Assembly (NCBI RefSeq): GCF_000283155.1
Contig: NW_004454179.1
Location: 394,156-458,155 of the forward strand
Reading direction: 5' to 3'
Length of the DNA: 64,000 nucleotides
Origin: Ceratotherium simum simum
Taxonomy: Eukaryota; Chordata; Mammalia; Perissodactyla; Rhinocerotidae
Shown piece by piece: positions 51,901 through 55,230 of this stretch. The notes beneath the pieces were generated by a model. The model was not told the origin of the DNA. It worked only from the letters and a program-made list of their open reading frames with translations, and did not search any database. The position numbers were made by a program, and so were the translations under genes. Every line of letters begins with the position of its first letter. Position 1 is the stretch's first letter.

Positions 51901-52469
51901 TAGATTATTTTAATTCTAGAATTAGGTAGTGTTGAAAGAATCTGTTACAAAATCTATTATTTTAGGCATGCTTTTTTTGTTGTTGTTTTTTTGCTGAAAA
52001 AGATTCACCTTGAGCTAACATCTGTTGCCAATCTTCCTCTTTTTTGCTTGAGGAAGATTCACCCTGAGCTAACAACTGTGCCAGTCTTCCTCTATTTTGT
52101 ATGTGGGTCGCCCCCACAGCATGGCTGAAGAGTGGGTAGGTCCTTGCCCCGGGTCCAAACCCACGAACCCGGGCCGCCAAAGTGGAGCGCACAAACTTAA
52201 CCACTAGGCCATGGGGCCGGCCCCCTAGACATGCTATTTTATGAGATAGTATACCTGCAGTCCAAAAGGACAAAAAATATTATAATGTACCTATTTCAAT
52301 TATTAAGCAACAAGAACATATTTTATTAATTATGAATAAGCTTTCATTTCTATTTTCATTTATAAAAAAATTGTGAAATTGTTAATTTCAGATTTTGATG
52401 GATGATAAAGTGAAGGAAAGTGATCATCAGATTCTCAAACGACGACTTCGAACTAAAACAGCCAAATAA
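678..52469 (+). CDS. KIF20B: KIF20B (kinesin-6, M-phase phosphoprotein 1), C-terminal 17 coding exons, spliced
   Basis: Seventeen exons join in frame: 678-906, 1985-2037, 6469-6622, 15566-16802, 17157-17295, 22516-22635, 24354-24414, 33135-33260, 33928-34055, 35974-36129, 39795-39971, 41578-41688, 44076-44273, 46619-46720, 47127-47277, 50847-50989, 52392-52469. They total 3,363 nt, 1,120 codons plus stop. The product matches my recollection of human KIF20B (about 1,820 residues) almost residue for residue in many exons, for example the end [10 protein letters not shown]. Known role: slow plus-end-directed kinesin of the spindle midzone and midbody, needed for late cytokinesis and abscission, a PIN1 and SHTN1 partner, also used in neuronal polarisation. 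The motor domain is upstream of the window. Residues 1 to about 860 are a charged heptad-rich coiled coil, and 861-1120 a basic tail with TP/SP sites, a KEN motif and clusters such as KTRKRK and KRAKRK. Gene identity is essentially certain; exon edges are inferred from splice consensus and frame. Confidence 0.96.
1065..1280 (-). mobile_element. ERE SINE, antisense, with 15-bp TSD
   Basis: Reverse complement of an ERE-1 type SINE: tRNA-like head at 1276 (ggccagccccgtggc reading on the minus strand), body to the A/T-rich (tttatt) tail near 1065. Flanked by exact 15-bp duplications tagtaatttactatt at 1050-1064 and 1281-1295, which define the insertion. Confidence 0.93.
1369..1402. repeat. 17-bp tandem duplication
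   Basis: tagctttatcagcaaat occurs twice back to back (1369-1385, 1386-1402), without mismatch, inside an intron. Probably a recent replication slippage. Confidence 0.9.
1985..2037 (+). CDS. KIF20B: KIF20B 53-bp exon, stalk
   Basis: Acceptor tttttcag, donor aag|gtaata. Codes for [18 protein letters not shown] with the split first codon; the human protein as I recall it reads ESDSLIQELETSNK here, so a few residues are extra. Only 53 bp, so skipping would shift the frame. It ends in phase 0, exactly where a 40-codon in-frame cassette follows in the long human isoform. Confidence 0.88.
2110..2460 (-). repeat. Degenerate L1-like 3' tract
   Basis: Wording typical of antisense old L1 3' ends (aatgatggccactaga..., cattagcacatacagatctatg...). 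Includes a (TATAGA)-rich stretch at 2245-2276. Too diverged to assign a subfamily by eye. Confidence 0.35.
3008..3255 (-). mobile_element. ERE SINE, antisense
   Basis: Two copies of the gctgaggaagat...cctgagctaacat cassette, then the tRNA-like body (gggatccgaacc) and head ending ggggtcggcccc at 3254. The (GT)n run at 3008-3022 takes the place of the usual poly-T tail. No clear TSD. Confidence 0.9.
3875..4620 (+). repeat. Ancient mammalian-wide repeat (L2/MIR-class, family unassigned)
   Basis: Begins with the widespread phrase aacatttattgagtgtctac tgtgtgccag and continues with phrases found in many mammalian introns (gagccttaaaggatgagtaa; gttttattctctaggcagtg). Heavily mutated, no open frame. 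Confidence 0.4.
4621..6468. other. Intron sequence without recognisable repeat
   Basis: Runs to the branch/polypyrimidine region before the exon at 6469. I looked here and in 2038-4620 for the 40-codon cassette present in the long human isoform and did not find it on the plus strand. Confidence 0.5.
6469..6622 (+). CDS. KIF20B: KIF20B exon, stalk interruption
   Basis: Acceptor tgctttag, donor aaag|gtactg. Codes for [19 protein letters not shown] through [14 protein letters not shown] plus one base. Matches human TSSLIINNKLICNETVEVPKDSK. It is polar and lysine-rich and lacks heptads, forming a break in the coiled coil. The last base joins 15566-15567 to give Gly (KK-G-PIHVS). The reading frame stays open past the donor to a stop at 6739-6741; see the alternative terminal exon entry. 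Confidence 0.93.
6623..6741 (+). CDS. KIF20B: Possible alternative terminal coding exon (donor read-through)
   Basis: If the donor at 6623 is not used, the frame continues for 38 sense codons and stops with taa at 6739-6741. The extension is strongly basic ([16 protein letters not shown], then NRRKF...CLRKN) and ends LEEI. An AATAAA lies 75 bases after the stop, followed by T- and GT-rich sequence. Together these resemble a composite terminal exon of a short KIF20B isoform lacking the rest of the stalk and the tail. An open frame of this length can also arise by chance in an intron, and I know of no transcript to cite. Confidence 0.35.
6816..6821 (+). promoter_or_regulatory. Candidate intronic poly(A) signal AATAAA
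   Basis: Canonical hexamer in agtttaataaatgt, 75 bases after the read-through stop, with T-rich sequence (atttttagattttatgc, then ctttta) over the next 40-60 bases. The position fits premature polyadenylation in the 8.9-kb intron. The hexamer is common by chance in AT-rich DNA. Confidence 0.4.
6822..7995. other. Intron sequence with one MIR-like segment
   Basis: 7225-7400 reads as an antisense MIR (tagctgcttcaccttgag... then ctacctgcctcctgaggttg, tcaaggatga). The remainder is unassigned AT-rich intron. Confidence 0.45.
8013..8324 (-). mobile_element. ERE SINE, antisense, long form, 17-bp TSD
   Basis: A long ERE carrying both the aggaagc...gagctaacat cassettes and the gccccagtagatagttgtatg segment before the tRNA-like body; head at 8324. 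Exact TSD taggaggcatattttct at 7996-8012 and 8325-8341. Shows the cassette types are parts of one family. Confidence 0.94.
8342..9947. other. Unassigned intron sequence
   Basis: AT-rich, stop-dense in all frames. No repeat I can name and no exon-like block between good splice sites. Confidence 0.4.
9965..12200 (-). mobile_element. L1 LINE, 5'-truncated, antisense
   Basis: Minus-strand ORF2 relics: reverse-transcriptase part with [15 protein letters not shown] (11634-12020), a middle part with [20 protein letters not shown] (10978-11196) and the C-terminal part with [16 protein letters not shown] (10446-10703), then 3'UTR. Frames are broken by indels, so it is inactive. The poly-T at 9962-9974 is its poly(A) tail. 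Imperfect 17-bp TSD gagaaagctgggatttt (9948-9964) and gagagggctaggatttt (12201-12217), 14/17 identical, bounds a 2.2-kb 5'-truncated insertion. Confidence 0.93.
12658..12796 (-). mobile_element. hAT-Charlie (MER5-like) fragment
   Basis: Starts gcagtaattctcaaagtg and ends gctagagaatccct, with the middle phrase ccatatcagaatcttggg. This is the terminal-inverted-repeat layout of the short MER5/MER20-type hAT elements. Degenerate. Confidence 0.5.
12797..13699. other. Unassigned intron sequence
   Basis: No repeat or gene recognised. A 65-codon open frame at 13189-13386 has no family resemblance and no splice context. Confidence 0.4.
13700..13920 (+). mobile_element. Ancient DNA-transposon-like repeat
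   Basis: agtcatgtgctgcataacga cattttggtcagccacggac, later gtggtcccataatgatt, then a mirror-like end tcagaacgcatcc...gctgtgtgactgta. The phrase set is a common mammalian interspersed repeat with TIR-like ends; I cannot name the family safely. Confidence 0.45.
14235..14425 (+). mobile_element. MIR SINE
   Basis: Core and 3' phrases of MIR: caagcacagtgttctaagct, then gataggtagtagtattatta tttccattttacatttgaag, then tacagcttgtgagggctaag. Moderately diverged. Confidence 0.75.
14541..14839 (+). mobile_element. ERE SINE, sense, first of serial pair
   Basis: Head gggccggccccgtggcttag, body with gcccaggcgtgc-like segment, cassettes, tail of (CA)n. Flanked by aaaactgttcttaagg (14525-14540) and aaaactgttctttagg (14840-14855). 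Confidence 0.94.
14856..15141 (+). mobile_element. ERE SINE, sense, second of pair, with extra 3' segment
   Basis: Head ggttggccccgtggcatagc, body, cassettes, A-rich run at about 15075-15090, then about 40 bases of non-ERE sequence (catctcaattgtgtttaaat on) and a second A-rich tail at 15131-15141. Flanked by aaaactgttctttagg at 14840-14855 and again at 15142-15157. Confidence 0.92.
15240..15475 (-). repeat. L1-like 3' end fragment
   Basis: Phrases of old L1 tails in antisense (cttctcagaggtagctgttg; ttttttctttttcactcaat). Ends shortly before the giant exon. Confidence 0.4.
15566..16802 (+). CDS. KIF20B: KIF20B giant stalk exon (1,237 bp)
   Basis: Acceptor tttttaaag, donor gaaaa|gtaagc. Codes for window residues 146-557, from [18 protein letters not shown] to [14 protein letters not shown]. 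Almost all is heptad-repeat coiled coil, broken near residues 300-330 by [19 protein letters not shown]. The block [20 protein letters not shown] matches human closely. The frame is also open 80 bases into the upstream intron, but no splice or Kozak evidence supports an internal start. No frameshift or stop in 1,237 bp. Confidence 0.97.
17157..17295 (+). CDS. KIF20B: KIF20B exon, stalk
   Basis: Acceptor gtttttcag, donor gag|gtagat. Its first base completes the AAG of TEK; it codes for [20 protein letters not shown] through [10 protein letters not shown]. 139 bp, ends in phase 0. Continuous coiled coil, near-identical to human. Confidence 0.95.
17649..17888 (+). mobile_element. ERE SINE, sense
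   Basis: Head ggccggcctggtggcatagt, body with gggttcggatcctgggcgtg, two gatgttagct cassettes, poly-A tail. Approximate TSD aataggagatag (about 17635) and aatagaagatac (17889-17900). Confidence 0.92.
18090..19680 (-). mobile_element. Two old L1 fragments, antisense
   Basis: 18090-18850 and 19010-19680 carry the antisense ORF2-end/3'UTR phrasing of mammalian L1: ccattagttaattgcttcac, then agtggaatttatgag; and ccattgtgtgacataactac, aattgctgggtcagaggata, then ggtatctcattgtggtttga. Probably separate insertions. No long open frame. Confidence 0.65.
19681..21009. other. Intron sequence, mostly unassigned
   Basis: 20757-20850 resembles an antisense MIR (tatggcatcatttggaaaag..., aggcatgtgacttcttggtt). 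The rest shows no feature I can support. Confidence 0.4.
21315..21565 (+). mobile_element. MIR SINE
   Basis: Near full-length MIR: aataatagtaatagtaacag, catctcatttaattctcaga, ccattttatggataaggaaa, cacttagctagtaaatagta, gggccaggat. Preceded at 21010-21300 by an L1-like 3' tract. Confidence 0.85.
22516..22635 (+). CDS. KIF20B: KIF20B exon, stalk
   Basis: Acceptor ttgtag, donor aag|gtaaca. Forty codons, [20 protein letters not shown] to KQRTIQQLK, phase 0 at both ends, so it could be skipped without a frameshift. Coiled coil. The upstream intron is 5.2 kb. Confidence 0.94.
22800..23480 (+). repeat. Ancient interspersed repeat, family unassigned
   Basis: A long block of phrases common in mammalian introns (taactttacagtggaggaac, ctggcagacatcacc; gtggaaaaactggtgaaatc; catttcaaaataaaaagtga) ending in an A-rich tail. 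Contains a 14-base repeat gttctaaataacag at 23254 and 23275. Confidence 0.5.
23481..24353. other. Unassigned intron sequence
   Basis: AT-rich, no exon or repeat that I can name before the acceptor at 24353. Confidence 0.4.
24354..24414 (+). CDS. KIF20B: KIF20B 61-bp exon, stalk
   Basis: Acceptor cattttgcag, donor aaag|gtcagg. Codes for [20 protein letters not shown] plus one base, which joins the next exon to make Asp (CK-D-LNVKEK). Short exon between a 1.7-kb and an 8.7-kb intron, the latter the second largest here. Confidence 0.93.
24415..25797. other. Unassigned intron sequence (5' part of 8.7-kb intron)
   Basis: No coding block with splice sites. A minus-strand 62-codon open frame at 24984-25172 resembles nothing I know. 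Confidence 0.4.
25809..26016 (-). mobile_element. ERE SINE, antisense, 11-bp TSD
   Basis: Poly-T, one aggaagattagccctgagct cassette, tRNA-like body, head at 26016 (ggcaggcccc). TSD agtaaattctt at 25798-25808 and 26017-26027. Confidence 0.93.
26191..26220. repeat. Perfect 12-bp inverted repeat with 6-bp loop
   Basis: aattagatagtg (26191-26202) and its exact complement cactatctaatt (26209-26220). Preceded at 26110-26190 by overlapping ttgtacaa/attgtacaat units. It lies inside L1-derived sequence where only the right arm is expected. Confidence 0.9.
26799..27275 (+). mobile_element. LTR-like or MaLR-like repeat inside L1
   Basis: Breaks the L1 between ttataactg and tctggtgggtataaagtagc. Phrases such as ttagtttcctagggctactg, aaaacaacggaaatttattc, tgattacatctgcgaagacc are those of a very common mammalian repeat. 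Its ends read tg...ca, as LTRs do, but I see no TSD, so class is uncertain. Confidence 0.55.
28479..28542. repeat. (TTCC)n/(CTTC)n microsatellite
   Basis: Interrupted pyrimidine tract of ttcc/cttc units with a c-run (cctccccccctcc) within the antisense L1. Explains the lysine/arginine/glycine-rich minus-strand open frame there. Confidence 0.9.
29216..29680 (+). mobile_element. hAT DNA transposon with exact 8-bp TSD, split by ERE
   Basis: Terminal inverted repeats caggggttagcaaa (29216) and tttgcccacccgtg (ending 29680), bounded by the exact 8-bp duplication gtttagac at 29208-29215 and 29681-29688. Body phrases (aaataaaattttattggaac) are those of a non-autonomous hAT element. An ERE occupies 29306-29558. 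Confidence 0.88.
29306..29558 (-). mobile_element. ERE SINE, antisense, nested in hAT
   Basis: Poly-T, two cassettes, tRNA-like body, head ggctggccccg at 29558. TSD acacattc at 29298-29305 and 29559-29566. Younger than the host transposon. Confidence 0.93.
29740..30010 (+). repeat. L2-like fragment
   Basis: Phrases gcctattcagaattttcaat, then cttgacattccagcctgcct resemble mammalian L2. Degenerate. Confidence 0.4.
30011..32069. other. Intron sequence with L1-like scraps
   Basis: 30200-30290 and 30960-31250 contain old L1-type phrasing (agtattccattttattgata; ttgccaaactgctcccaaag). The rest is unassigned. No exon candidate. Confidence 0.4.
32082..32331 (-). mobile_element. ERE SINE, antisense, 12-bp TSD
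   Basis: Poly-T, two cassettes, tRNA-like body, head ggtgtggcccc at 32331. TSD gagatttgtatc (32070-32081) and gagatttgtgtc (32332-32343), one mismatch. Confidence 0.93.
32900..33015 (+). repeat. Ancient mammalian-wide repeat fragment
   Basis: cagatatttatttgatgttt, cgtatgtgccagtactgttc, taggcattgaggatacagca gtgaacaaga: a classic L2/MIR-class phrase, 120 bases before the exon at 33135. Confidence 0.5.
33135..33260 (+). CDS. KIF20B: KIF20B exon, stalk
   Basis: Acceptor aattttag, donor acag|gtaaaa. Codes for [20 protein letters not shown] through [12 protein letters not shown], essentially the human sequence. 126 bp, split codons at both ends. Confidence 0.95.
33928..34055 (+). CDS. KIF20B: KIF20B exon, stalk
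   Basis: Acceptor ttcaaatcag, donor cag|gtatga. Codes for [20 protein letters not shown] through [11 protein letters not shown]. 128 bp, ends phase 0. The upstream intron is only 667 bp. Coiled coil continues. Confidence 0.94.
34200..34276. repeat. Imperfect tandem repeat of acatttcagtacatt
   Basis: Four to five degenerate units (ttcagtacattatacatttc, agtacattgtatattgtaca, tttcagtacatttagtacgt, tgtacatttcgttac) just inside the intron after the exon ending 34055. Confidence 0.75.
34277..35136. other. Unassigned intron sequence
   Basis: Very AT-rich. Open frames at 34296-34493 and 34502-34750 are hydrophobic by composition and match nothing I know. Confidence 0.4.
35148..35392 (-). mobile_element. 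ERE SINE, antisense
   Basis: T-rich tail (gtttttgttttttttgtgag), two cassettes, tRNA-like body with gcacccgggatccgaact, head ggctggcccc. TSD tattgtttttt at 35137-35147 and 35393-35403, partly low complexity. Confidence 0.92.
35974..36129 (+). CDS. KIF20B: KIF20B exon, stalk, with weak donor
   Basis: Acceptor tatatatag. Codes for [20 protein letters not shown] through [16 protein letters not shown], 52 codons. The 3' edge is set by frame: the next exon must follow in phase 0, which makes the donor gtg|gttggt at 36130. A better-looking gtaaca sits 4 bases further on (36134) but would shift the frame. Ending at 36126 (gaa|gtggtt) is a third possibility, one residue shorter. The human protein reads NEMEILTAQL here, supporting 36129. 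Confidence 0.85.
36905..39430 (-). mobile_element. L1 LINE, antisense, ancient
   Basis: 3'UTR phrasing (acaaaaccagtacagagact; catcttatgtaacaatagta) then ORF2-derived sequence; minus frame 39158-39343 reads [20 protein letters not shown], the L1 ORF2 pre-terminal region. Likely a composite of more than one insertion; no intact frame. Confidence 0.75.
39795..39971 (+). CDS. KIF20B: KIF20B exon, end of stalk
   Basis: Acceptor tctgattag, donor aaaaca|gtcagt. Codes for [20 protein letters not shown] through [12 protein letters not shown], 59 codons, phase 0 at both ends. The last strong heptads ([11 protein letters not shown]...NEIDQLKK) end here. The 3.7-kb upstream intron is largely an antisense L1. 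Confidence 0.94.
40640..40860 (-). mobile_element. MIR SINE, antisense
   Basis: gtataaagagcacagactgg, gggaaaattacttaacgttt, ctgaacttatctaaaacaga taatagtg, agagttgtgaaaagcaattg: reverse complement of MIR. Confidence 0.75.
41140..41340 (-). mobile_element. MIR SINE, antisense
   Basis: gggttcaaattccaactcag, then tgctatgtcacttagcatcc, then cctcatctgagaggtaggaa taatgattc. A second MIR in the same intron, 240 bases before the exon at 41578. Confidence 0.7.
41578..41688 (+). CDS. KIF20B: KIF20B exon, start of tail
   Basis: Acceptor tcctttag, donor gag|gtgggt. Codes for [20 protein letters not shown] through [12 protein letters not shown], 37 codons, phase 0 both ends. Not coiled coil; it is the most diverged exon compared with my recollection of human (IETQIMDIKPKRISSADPDK), with clear residual identity at SFEIS. 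Confidence 0.9.
42240..42570 (+). repeat. Ancient mammalian-wide repeat
   Basis: gccttgcctaggcactgagg ataagaaacataaataaaac, and later ctgggtcttgaaggtgaata gaagtttacc, the same phrase set as 3875-4620. Contains a local duplication ttgccaacctcaagga/ttgccagcctcaagga at 42325-42356. Confidence 0.45.
42905..43099 (-). mobile_element. ERE SINE, antisense, diverged
   Basis: One cassette (ggtgaggaagattgtccctg), tRNA-like body, head gggctggcccc at 43099. Poly-T is degraded to ttttttgccttt. Possible TSD tgttttacatgtata upstream and tgttttgtata downstream. Confidence 0.9.
43332..43553 (-). mobile_element. ERE SINE, antisense, 12-bp TSD
   Basis: ERE-1 type: poly-T, (ttta)n, gccccaatagatagttgtat segment, head ggccggccc. 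Exact TSD acaaggcttctt at 43320-43331 and 43554-43565. Confidence 0.94.
43715..43862 (-). mobile_element. hAT-Charlie-like fragment
   Basis: ttctgatttagcaggtttgt ggtagggtccaagaatcttt, then aaatttgggaaatactgatc: MER5/MER20-type phrase in a degraded copy. Confidence 0.5.
44076..44273 (+). CDS. KIF20B: KIF20B tail exon with mitotic phosphosites
   Basis: Acceptor tgttgtag, donor gag|gtaaaa. Codes for [20 protein letters not shown] through [12 protein letters not shown], 66 codons. It has two proline-directed sites: FTPL (Thr codon 44166-44168) and CTSPV (Ser codon 44214-44216), and the basic patch KTRKRK, a likely nuclear signal. In human the second site, as I recall, is TTP. The C-terminal tail of KIF20B is the region phosphorylated in mitosis and bound by PIN1. 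Confidence 0.95.
44274..46317. other. Intron, mostly unassigned, with one MIR-like segment
   Basis: 44820-44990 reads as antisense MIR (gcaaatcacataaactttct gatcctcagtttc). The remainder, including the 45553-45873 region with modest open frames on both strands, shows no recognisable gene. Confidence 0.45.
46318..46530 (+). mobile_element. hAT-Charlie (MER5/MER20-type) element
   Basis: Full-length short element: starts cagggtttctcaacttctgc, middle tttgtaggagtgtgtagtgg, cattcctggcctctaaccac, tccagacattgccaatgtcc cctggggtcaaaatcaccct, ends ggtagagaaccat. It ends about 90 bases before the exon at 46619. Confidence 0.8.
46619..46720 (+). CDS. KIF20B: KIF20B tail exon
   Basis: Acceptor tatttttag, donor aaag|gtttgt (T at +3, weaker than consensus). 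Codes for [20 protein letters not shown] through SSVEKEQK, 34 codons, phase 0 both ends. Contains a further TP (NATPR). Close to human [18 protein letters not shown]. Confidence 0.94.
47127..47277 (+). CDS. KIF20B: KIF20B tail exon
   Basis: Acceptor ttgttag, donor aaag|gtttgc (again T at +3). Codes for [20 protein letters not shown] through [12 protein letters not shown] plus one base. 151 bp. The segment [11 protein letters not shown] matches human; HSP is an SP site. Confidence 0.94.
47640..47935. repeat. L1-like tail and degenerate CA/TA microsatellite
   Basis: Old L1-type phrase (agataatcactgttagtatt) followed by a tract rich in cacata/tacaca at 47855-47910. Confidence 0.4.
48183..48560 (+). 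repeat. Possible hAT-type or other ancient repeat
   Basis: Starts like a hAT end (cagaggttctcaaactttct tggttcacgg). The rest, including tgagtttgctgcggcatgtc tcagtgcacagtgtg, I cannot assign. Confidence 0.3.
48970..49160 (+). repeat. L2-like fragment
   Basis: agccagaatgatcttttcac, then ccactggagtataaactcca caagtac..., agtggctggcaggtagc: mammalian L2 3' phrases. Confidence 0.5.
49161..49910. other. GC-richer intron segment without named repeat
   Basis: Noticeably higher GC than its neighbours (ctcctggcctccagccccaa and similar). No exon with matching KIF20B frame and no repeat I recognise. Confidence 0.35.
50093..50121. repeat. (TG)n microsatellite
   Basis: Interrupted tg dinucleotide run (acgtgtgtgtgtgtttgtgtgt on) within an L1-like 3' tract spanning roughly 49980-50380. 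Confidence 0.85.
50398..50634 (-). mobile_element. ERE SINE, antisense
   Basis: Two cassettes, tRNA-like body, head gggccagcccc. TSD tgctctttt at 50389-50397 and 50635-50643. It sits about 210 bases before the penultimate coding exon. Confidence 0.93.
50847..50989 (+). CDS. KIF20B: KIF20B tail exon with KEN motif
   Basis: Acceptor tttttttcatag, donor gtg|gtaagc. Codes for [48 protein letters not shown]. The KEN triplet (50903-50911) is a possible APC/C degron next to the basic cluster [11 protein letters not shown] is a further proline-directed site. The intron before it is 3.6 kb and contains an ERE. Confidence 0.95.
51000..51962. other. Unassigned intron sequence
   Basis: AT-rich with no repeat or exon recognised before the ERE. 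Confidence 0.4.
51973..52225 (-). mobile_element. ERE SINE, antisense, 10-bp TSD
   Basis: T-rich tail, two diverged cassettes (gctgaaaaagattcaccttg), tRNA-like body, head ggggccggcccc. TSD taggcatgct (51963-51972) and tagacatgct (52226-52235). It lies 166 bases upstream of the last coding exon. Confidence 0.93.
52392..52469 (+). CDS. KIF20B: KIF20B last coding exon with stop
   Basis: Acceptor gttaatttcag. Codes for [20 protein letters not shown] then TKTAK and taa (52467-52469). Differs from human only at a few positions. The very basic [10 protein letters not shown] end is the natural C-terminus, so the gene is complete on this side. Confidence 0.97.
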   Translation: MLMDDKVKESDHQILKRRLRTKTAK

Positions 52470-52635
52470 ATCACTTACGGAGAATGTTTTAATATAAATT
52501 TTATAGTCATAATCATTGTAACTTGCATCCTGGCCTTAATGATAATTGTATATGATGCATTAAATCTCTCTGTATATACATTGCTATTTTATACATAGTA
52601 TAATTTTGATTCAATAAAGAATATAAGTCAACATA
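52470..52635 (+). other. KIF20B: KIF20B 3'UTR
   Basis: AT-rich sequence from the stop to a probable cleavage site 15-20 bases after AATAAA at 52613-52618, followed by T-rich sequence (tctacttttc, then gcttttttt). About 165 bases, short and free of repeats. The cleavage position is approximate. Confidence 0.8.
52613..52618 (+). terminator. KIF20B: KIF20B poly(A) signal AATAAA
   Basis: Canonical hexamer in ttcaataaagaa, 144 bases after the stop, with a T-rich downstream element near 52653-52670. Confidence 0.8.
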
Positions 52636-53089
52636 AATTTACTCGTCTACTTTTCTAAGGCTTTTTTTTATAATAGCTTCTTTTCAAACTGTATGTATTT
52701 TCCTATTATCCCAGGCATGCGATCAGTGAGGATCTTAGGAAAGATGTTATTTTTTTTCTACACATAGATGTCATAGGTCAGATATTTGGTTTGCTTATAT
52801 TTAACAGTGTCTTATCAATTGTTTTTACCGTATCTGTTAGGAAATACAACAGATTTTTACATATCTTTTTGGATTATAGCTAAGATCCAACGAGTAAGCA
52901 TGTACAGGTCTCCTAGTTGCCAAAACACATATGCACATAATTTAGAAAAGATCTCAAGTCTTGAATCAAAATATCTTTTAATCCTTAATAATCAAATAGA
53001 GTTGGCTTTTTGATTTTTCTGAGACACAGAAGATCAGAAACAGAAAGTTAGCAAGGAAGAGGACATAGCATCTAGAGGCCAAAAGACAC

Positions 53090-53215
53090 TGATAGCTAGA
53101 AAAGATGGAATTTTAGACCTGGAGGGACCTTAGAAATGCACTTTCTTGATGTTATGCATGAGAAAATTGAGACCCATAAAGTTTACTTTCTCAAGCTCAT
53201 ACAGCCCAGGTATAT
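53090..53215 (+). repeat. MIR-class fragment
   Basis: ttttagacctggagggacct tagaaatgca, then gcatgagaaaattgagaccc ataaag, ending ctcatacagcccagg: mammalian-wide SINE phrases, downstream of KIF20B. Confidence 0.55.
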
Positions 53216-53534
53216 TGAGCGTTGGCTTACAAAAACACCAATAAGAGGCAAAAAACAAAGCAGATGCCTTGAGAATTGTTGCCTTTTTAATCCAAGAGCA
53301 TACATTTATACATCTAAAATCTTGAAAGTTTCTTTGGGTTTTAGCATTGTTTACTTTATTGTAATGATAACCCTGAGTCAGGACAAAAGTTATCTTTGGT
53401 GTCTTATTTAGGAGACACTTAGACCATGTTTAGGGAAAATTTCCATCAAAATAGCTAATTTAAAACTTAACCTGTTTACGCACTAAAATGTTTTTATTAT
53501 GTTACCTGGTTTCATTATGCTAAAAACTATATGT

Positions 53535-53775
53535 ACAGATGATCCTCATTATTCGCAGATTCCATATTTGCAAATTTGCTTACTTGCTAAAATTTATTTG
53601 TAACCCCAAAATCAGAACTGTAGGCACTTATGTAGTCATTCTCAGACATGCACAGAGTGGCAAAAAATTAGTCCCCAACACACATGTTCCCAGTTAAAGT
53701 TGAACAAGGTGACACTGCCCTCTTATTTCAGCTGTCATACTATAAACAAGTTTCCACATCCCAGAATATAGACTG
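53535..53775 (+). mobile_element. DNA-transposon-like (Tigger-like) fragment
   Basis: cagatgatcctcattattcg cagattccatatttgcaaat, later aatcagaactgtaggcactt, ends ataaacaagtttcc. These phrases belong to a common TIR-type mammalian element; family assignment by memory is uncertain. Confidence 0.5.
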
Positions 53776-53989
53776 AAATCAAGCCTCAACAAGATCCACA
53801 AGGGAGACAGTTTACCAAATTAGAAGGCTTGAAAAACACCTTGGGCTTTCCACAGATTCATACTAACAAAGCATAAAACCAAGCCTACGTTAAGTTGAAA
53901 GTAATCAGTCAGTAATCAAACTGCCTACTGGAACAAAAATCAACACCCTTCAGAGGAAGATACAACAAGGATTCTCTGCAACATATCTT

Positions 53990-55230
53990 TCTTTTATAAT
54001 GTATGATATACAGTAAAAAATATTACTGCATATGAAAAGAAACAGGAAAATGAGTCCCATGGTAAAGAACAAAAAAGCAGTCAAGAAAAACAAACCTTGA
54101 CATGGCCCAAATGTTGAGTTTTGCAAAAACTTTCAAACAGCTATTATGTGCCTGTTCAAGGATTTAAAGGAAATTTCATCTTGATGAGTGAAGACAGGGA
54201 ATCTTGGCAGAGAAATGGAAAGTATAAAGAAAATCAAATGGAATTGTTACAACAGAATAGTAAGATAAATGAAATGAAAAATGTACTGGATAGATTTAGT
54301 AGCAGGTTAGAGATGTCAGAAGAAAGTGTCAGTGAATTTGAAAACCAATCAAATTAACCAATCTGAAGAAAAGACAGGAGTTTGAGGAAAGAAGAACAGA
54401 GCCTCAGAGTCCTATGGAACAATATCAAATGGATTAACCCACATGTAATTAGAGATCCAAGAGAATAAAAGAATGAAAATAGGGCAGAAAGATATATTTG
54501 AAGAAATAACGGCCAAATATTTTACAAGTTTTATGAAGAATCATTGACTGAAGCTCTGTAAACGCCAATTAAGATAAATCCAAAGAACACTACACCTAGG
54601 AAAATCAAACTACTGAAAACCAACAATAAAGAGAAAATTTTAAAAGCAGAAACATCAGCAAAATCTTGAGAAAAACAATACATTGCATACAAGCCACTGA
54701 CTGGGAAAAAATACTGCAATACATGAAATCAGACAAAGGACTTTAATATATAAGAAACTCTTAAAATTCTGAGAACACAGCCAACCCAATAAAAATCTGG
54801 TAAAATACTTGAATAGATGCTTCACTAAGGAAGATATAGGCAGTGGTCAGTATACATATGAAAAGATACTCAAGGTCATTGGTTGTCATGGGAAGGCAAA
54901 TTGAAGCCACAAGTAGAGGCAAAACTATAGTGAGACAAGGAAGATCAGTGATTGTCTTGAGGCCAGGGTCAGGAGATGAGATCAGAGGACATGAGGAAAC
55001 TTCTTGGGAAAATGGCTAAGTTCTATACCTTGATTGTTGTTTGTTCTGTATACAAATTGCTAAAAATAAAATTTTCTCTTTGAAATGGATGAATTTTATT
55101 GTATGCAGTTTTCACTCAGGAAAAAGCTGGAAAAATGATTTAAAAAAGAAAAACAAAACTGCGATGAGATACCATTCTGGGGGGACTAGAATAGCCAAAA
55201 TTAGAAAGACTGACAATACCAAGTGAAAGA
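53990..55230 (+). mobile_element. HAL1/L1 relic, sense
   Basis: Plus frame 54121-54357 reads ...INEMKNVLDRFSSRLEMSEE, SVSEFENQ: the coiled-coil segment of L1/HAL1 ORF1. It is followed by caaagaacactacacctagg aaaatcaaactactg (HAL1-like) and an L1 3' end with ctataccttgattgttgttt, a-rich. Several stops; inactive. Confidence 0.75.

Noticed and set aside
51962..52273. 103-codon minus-strand frame
   Set aside because: Spans an antisense ERE between its TSDs.
54121..54357. 78-codon coiled-coil frame as a small gene
   Set aside because: Matches the L1/HAL1 ORF1 coiled-coil region and sits inside other L1-derived sequence.
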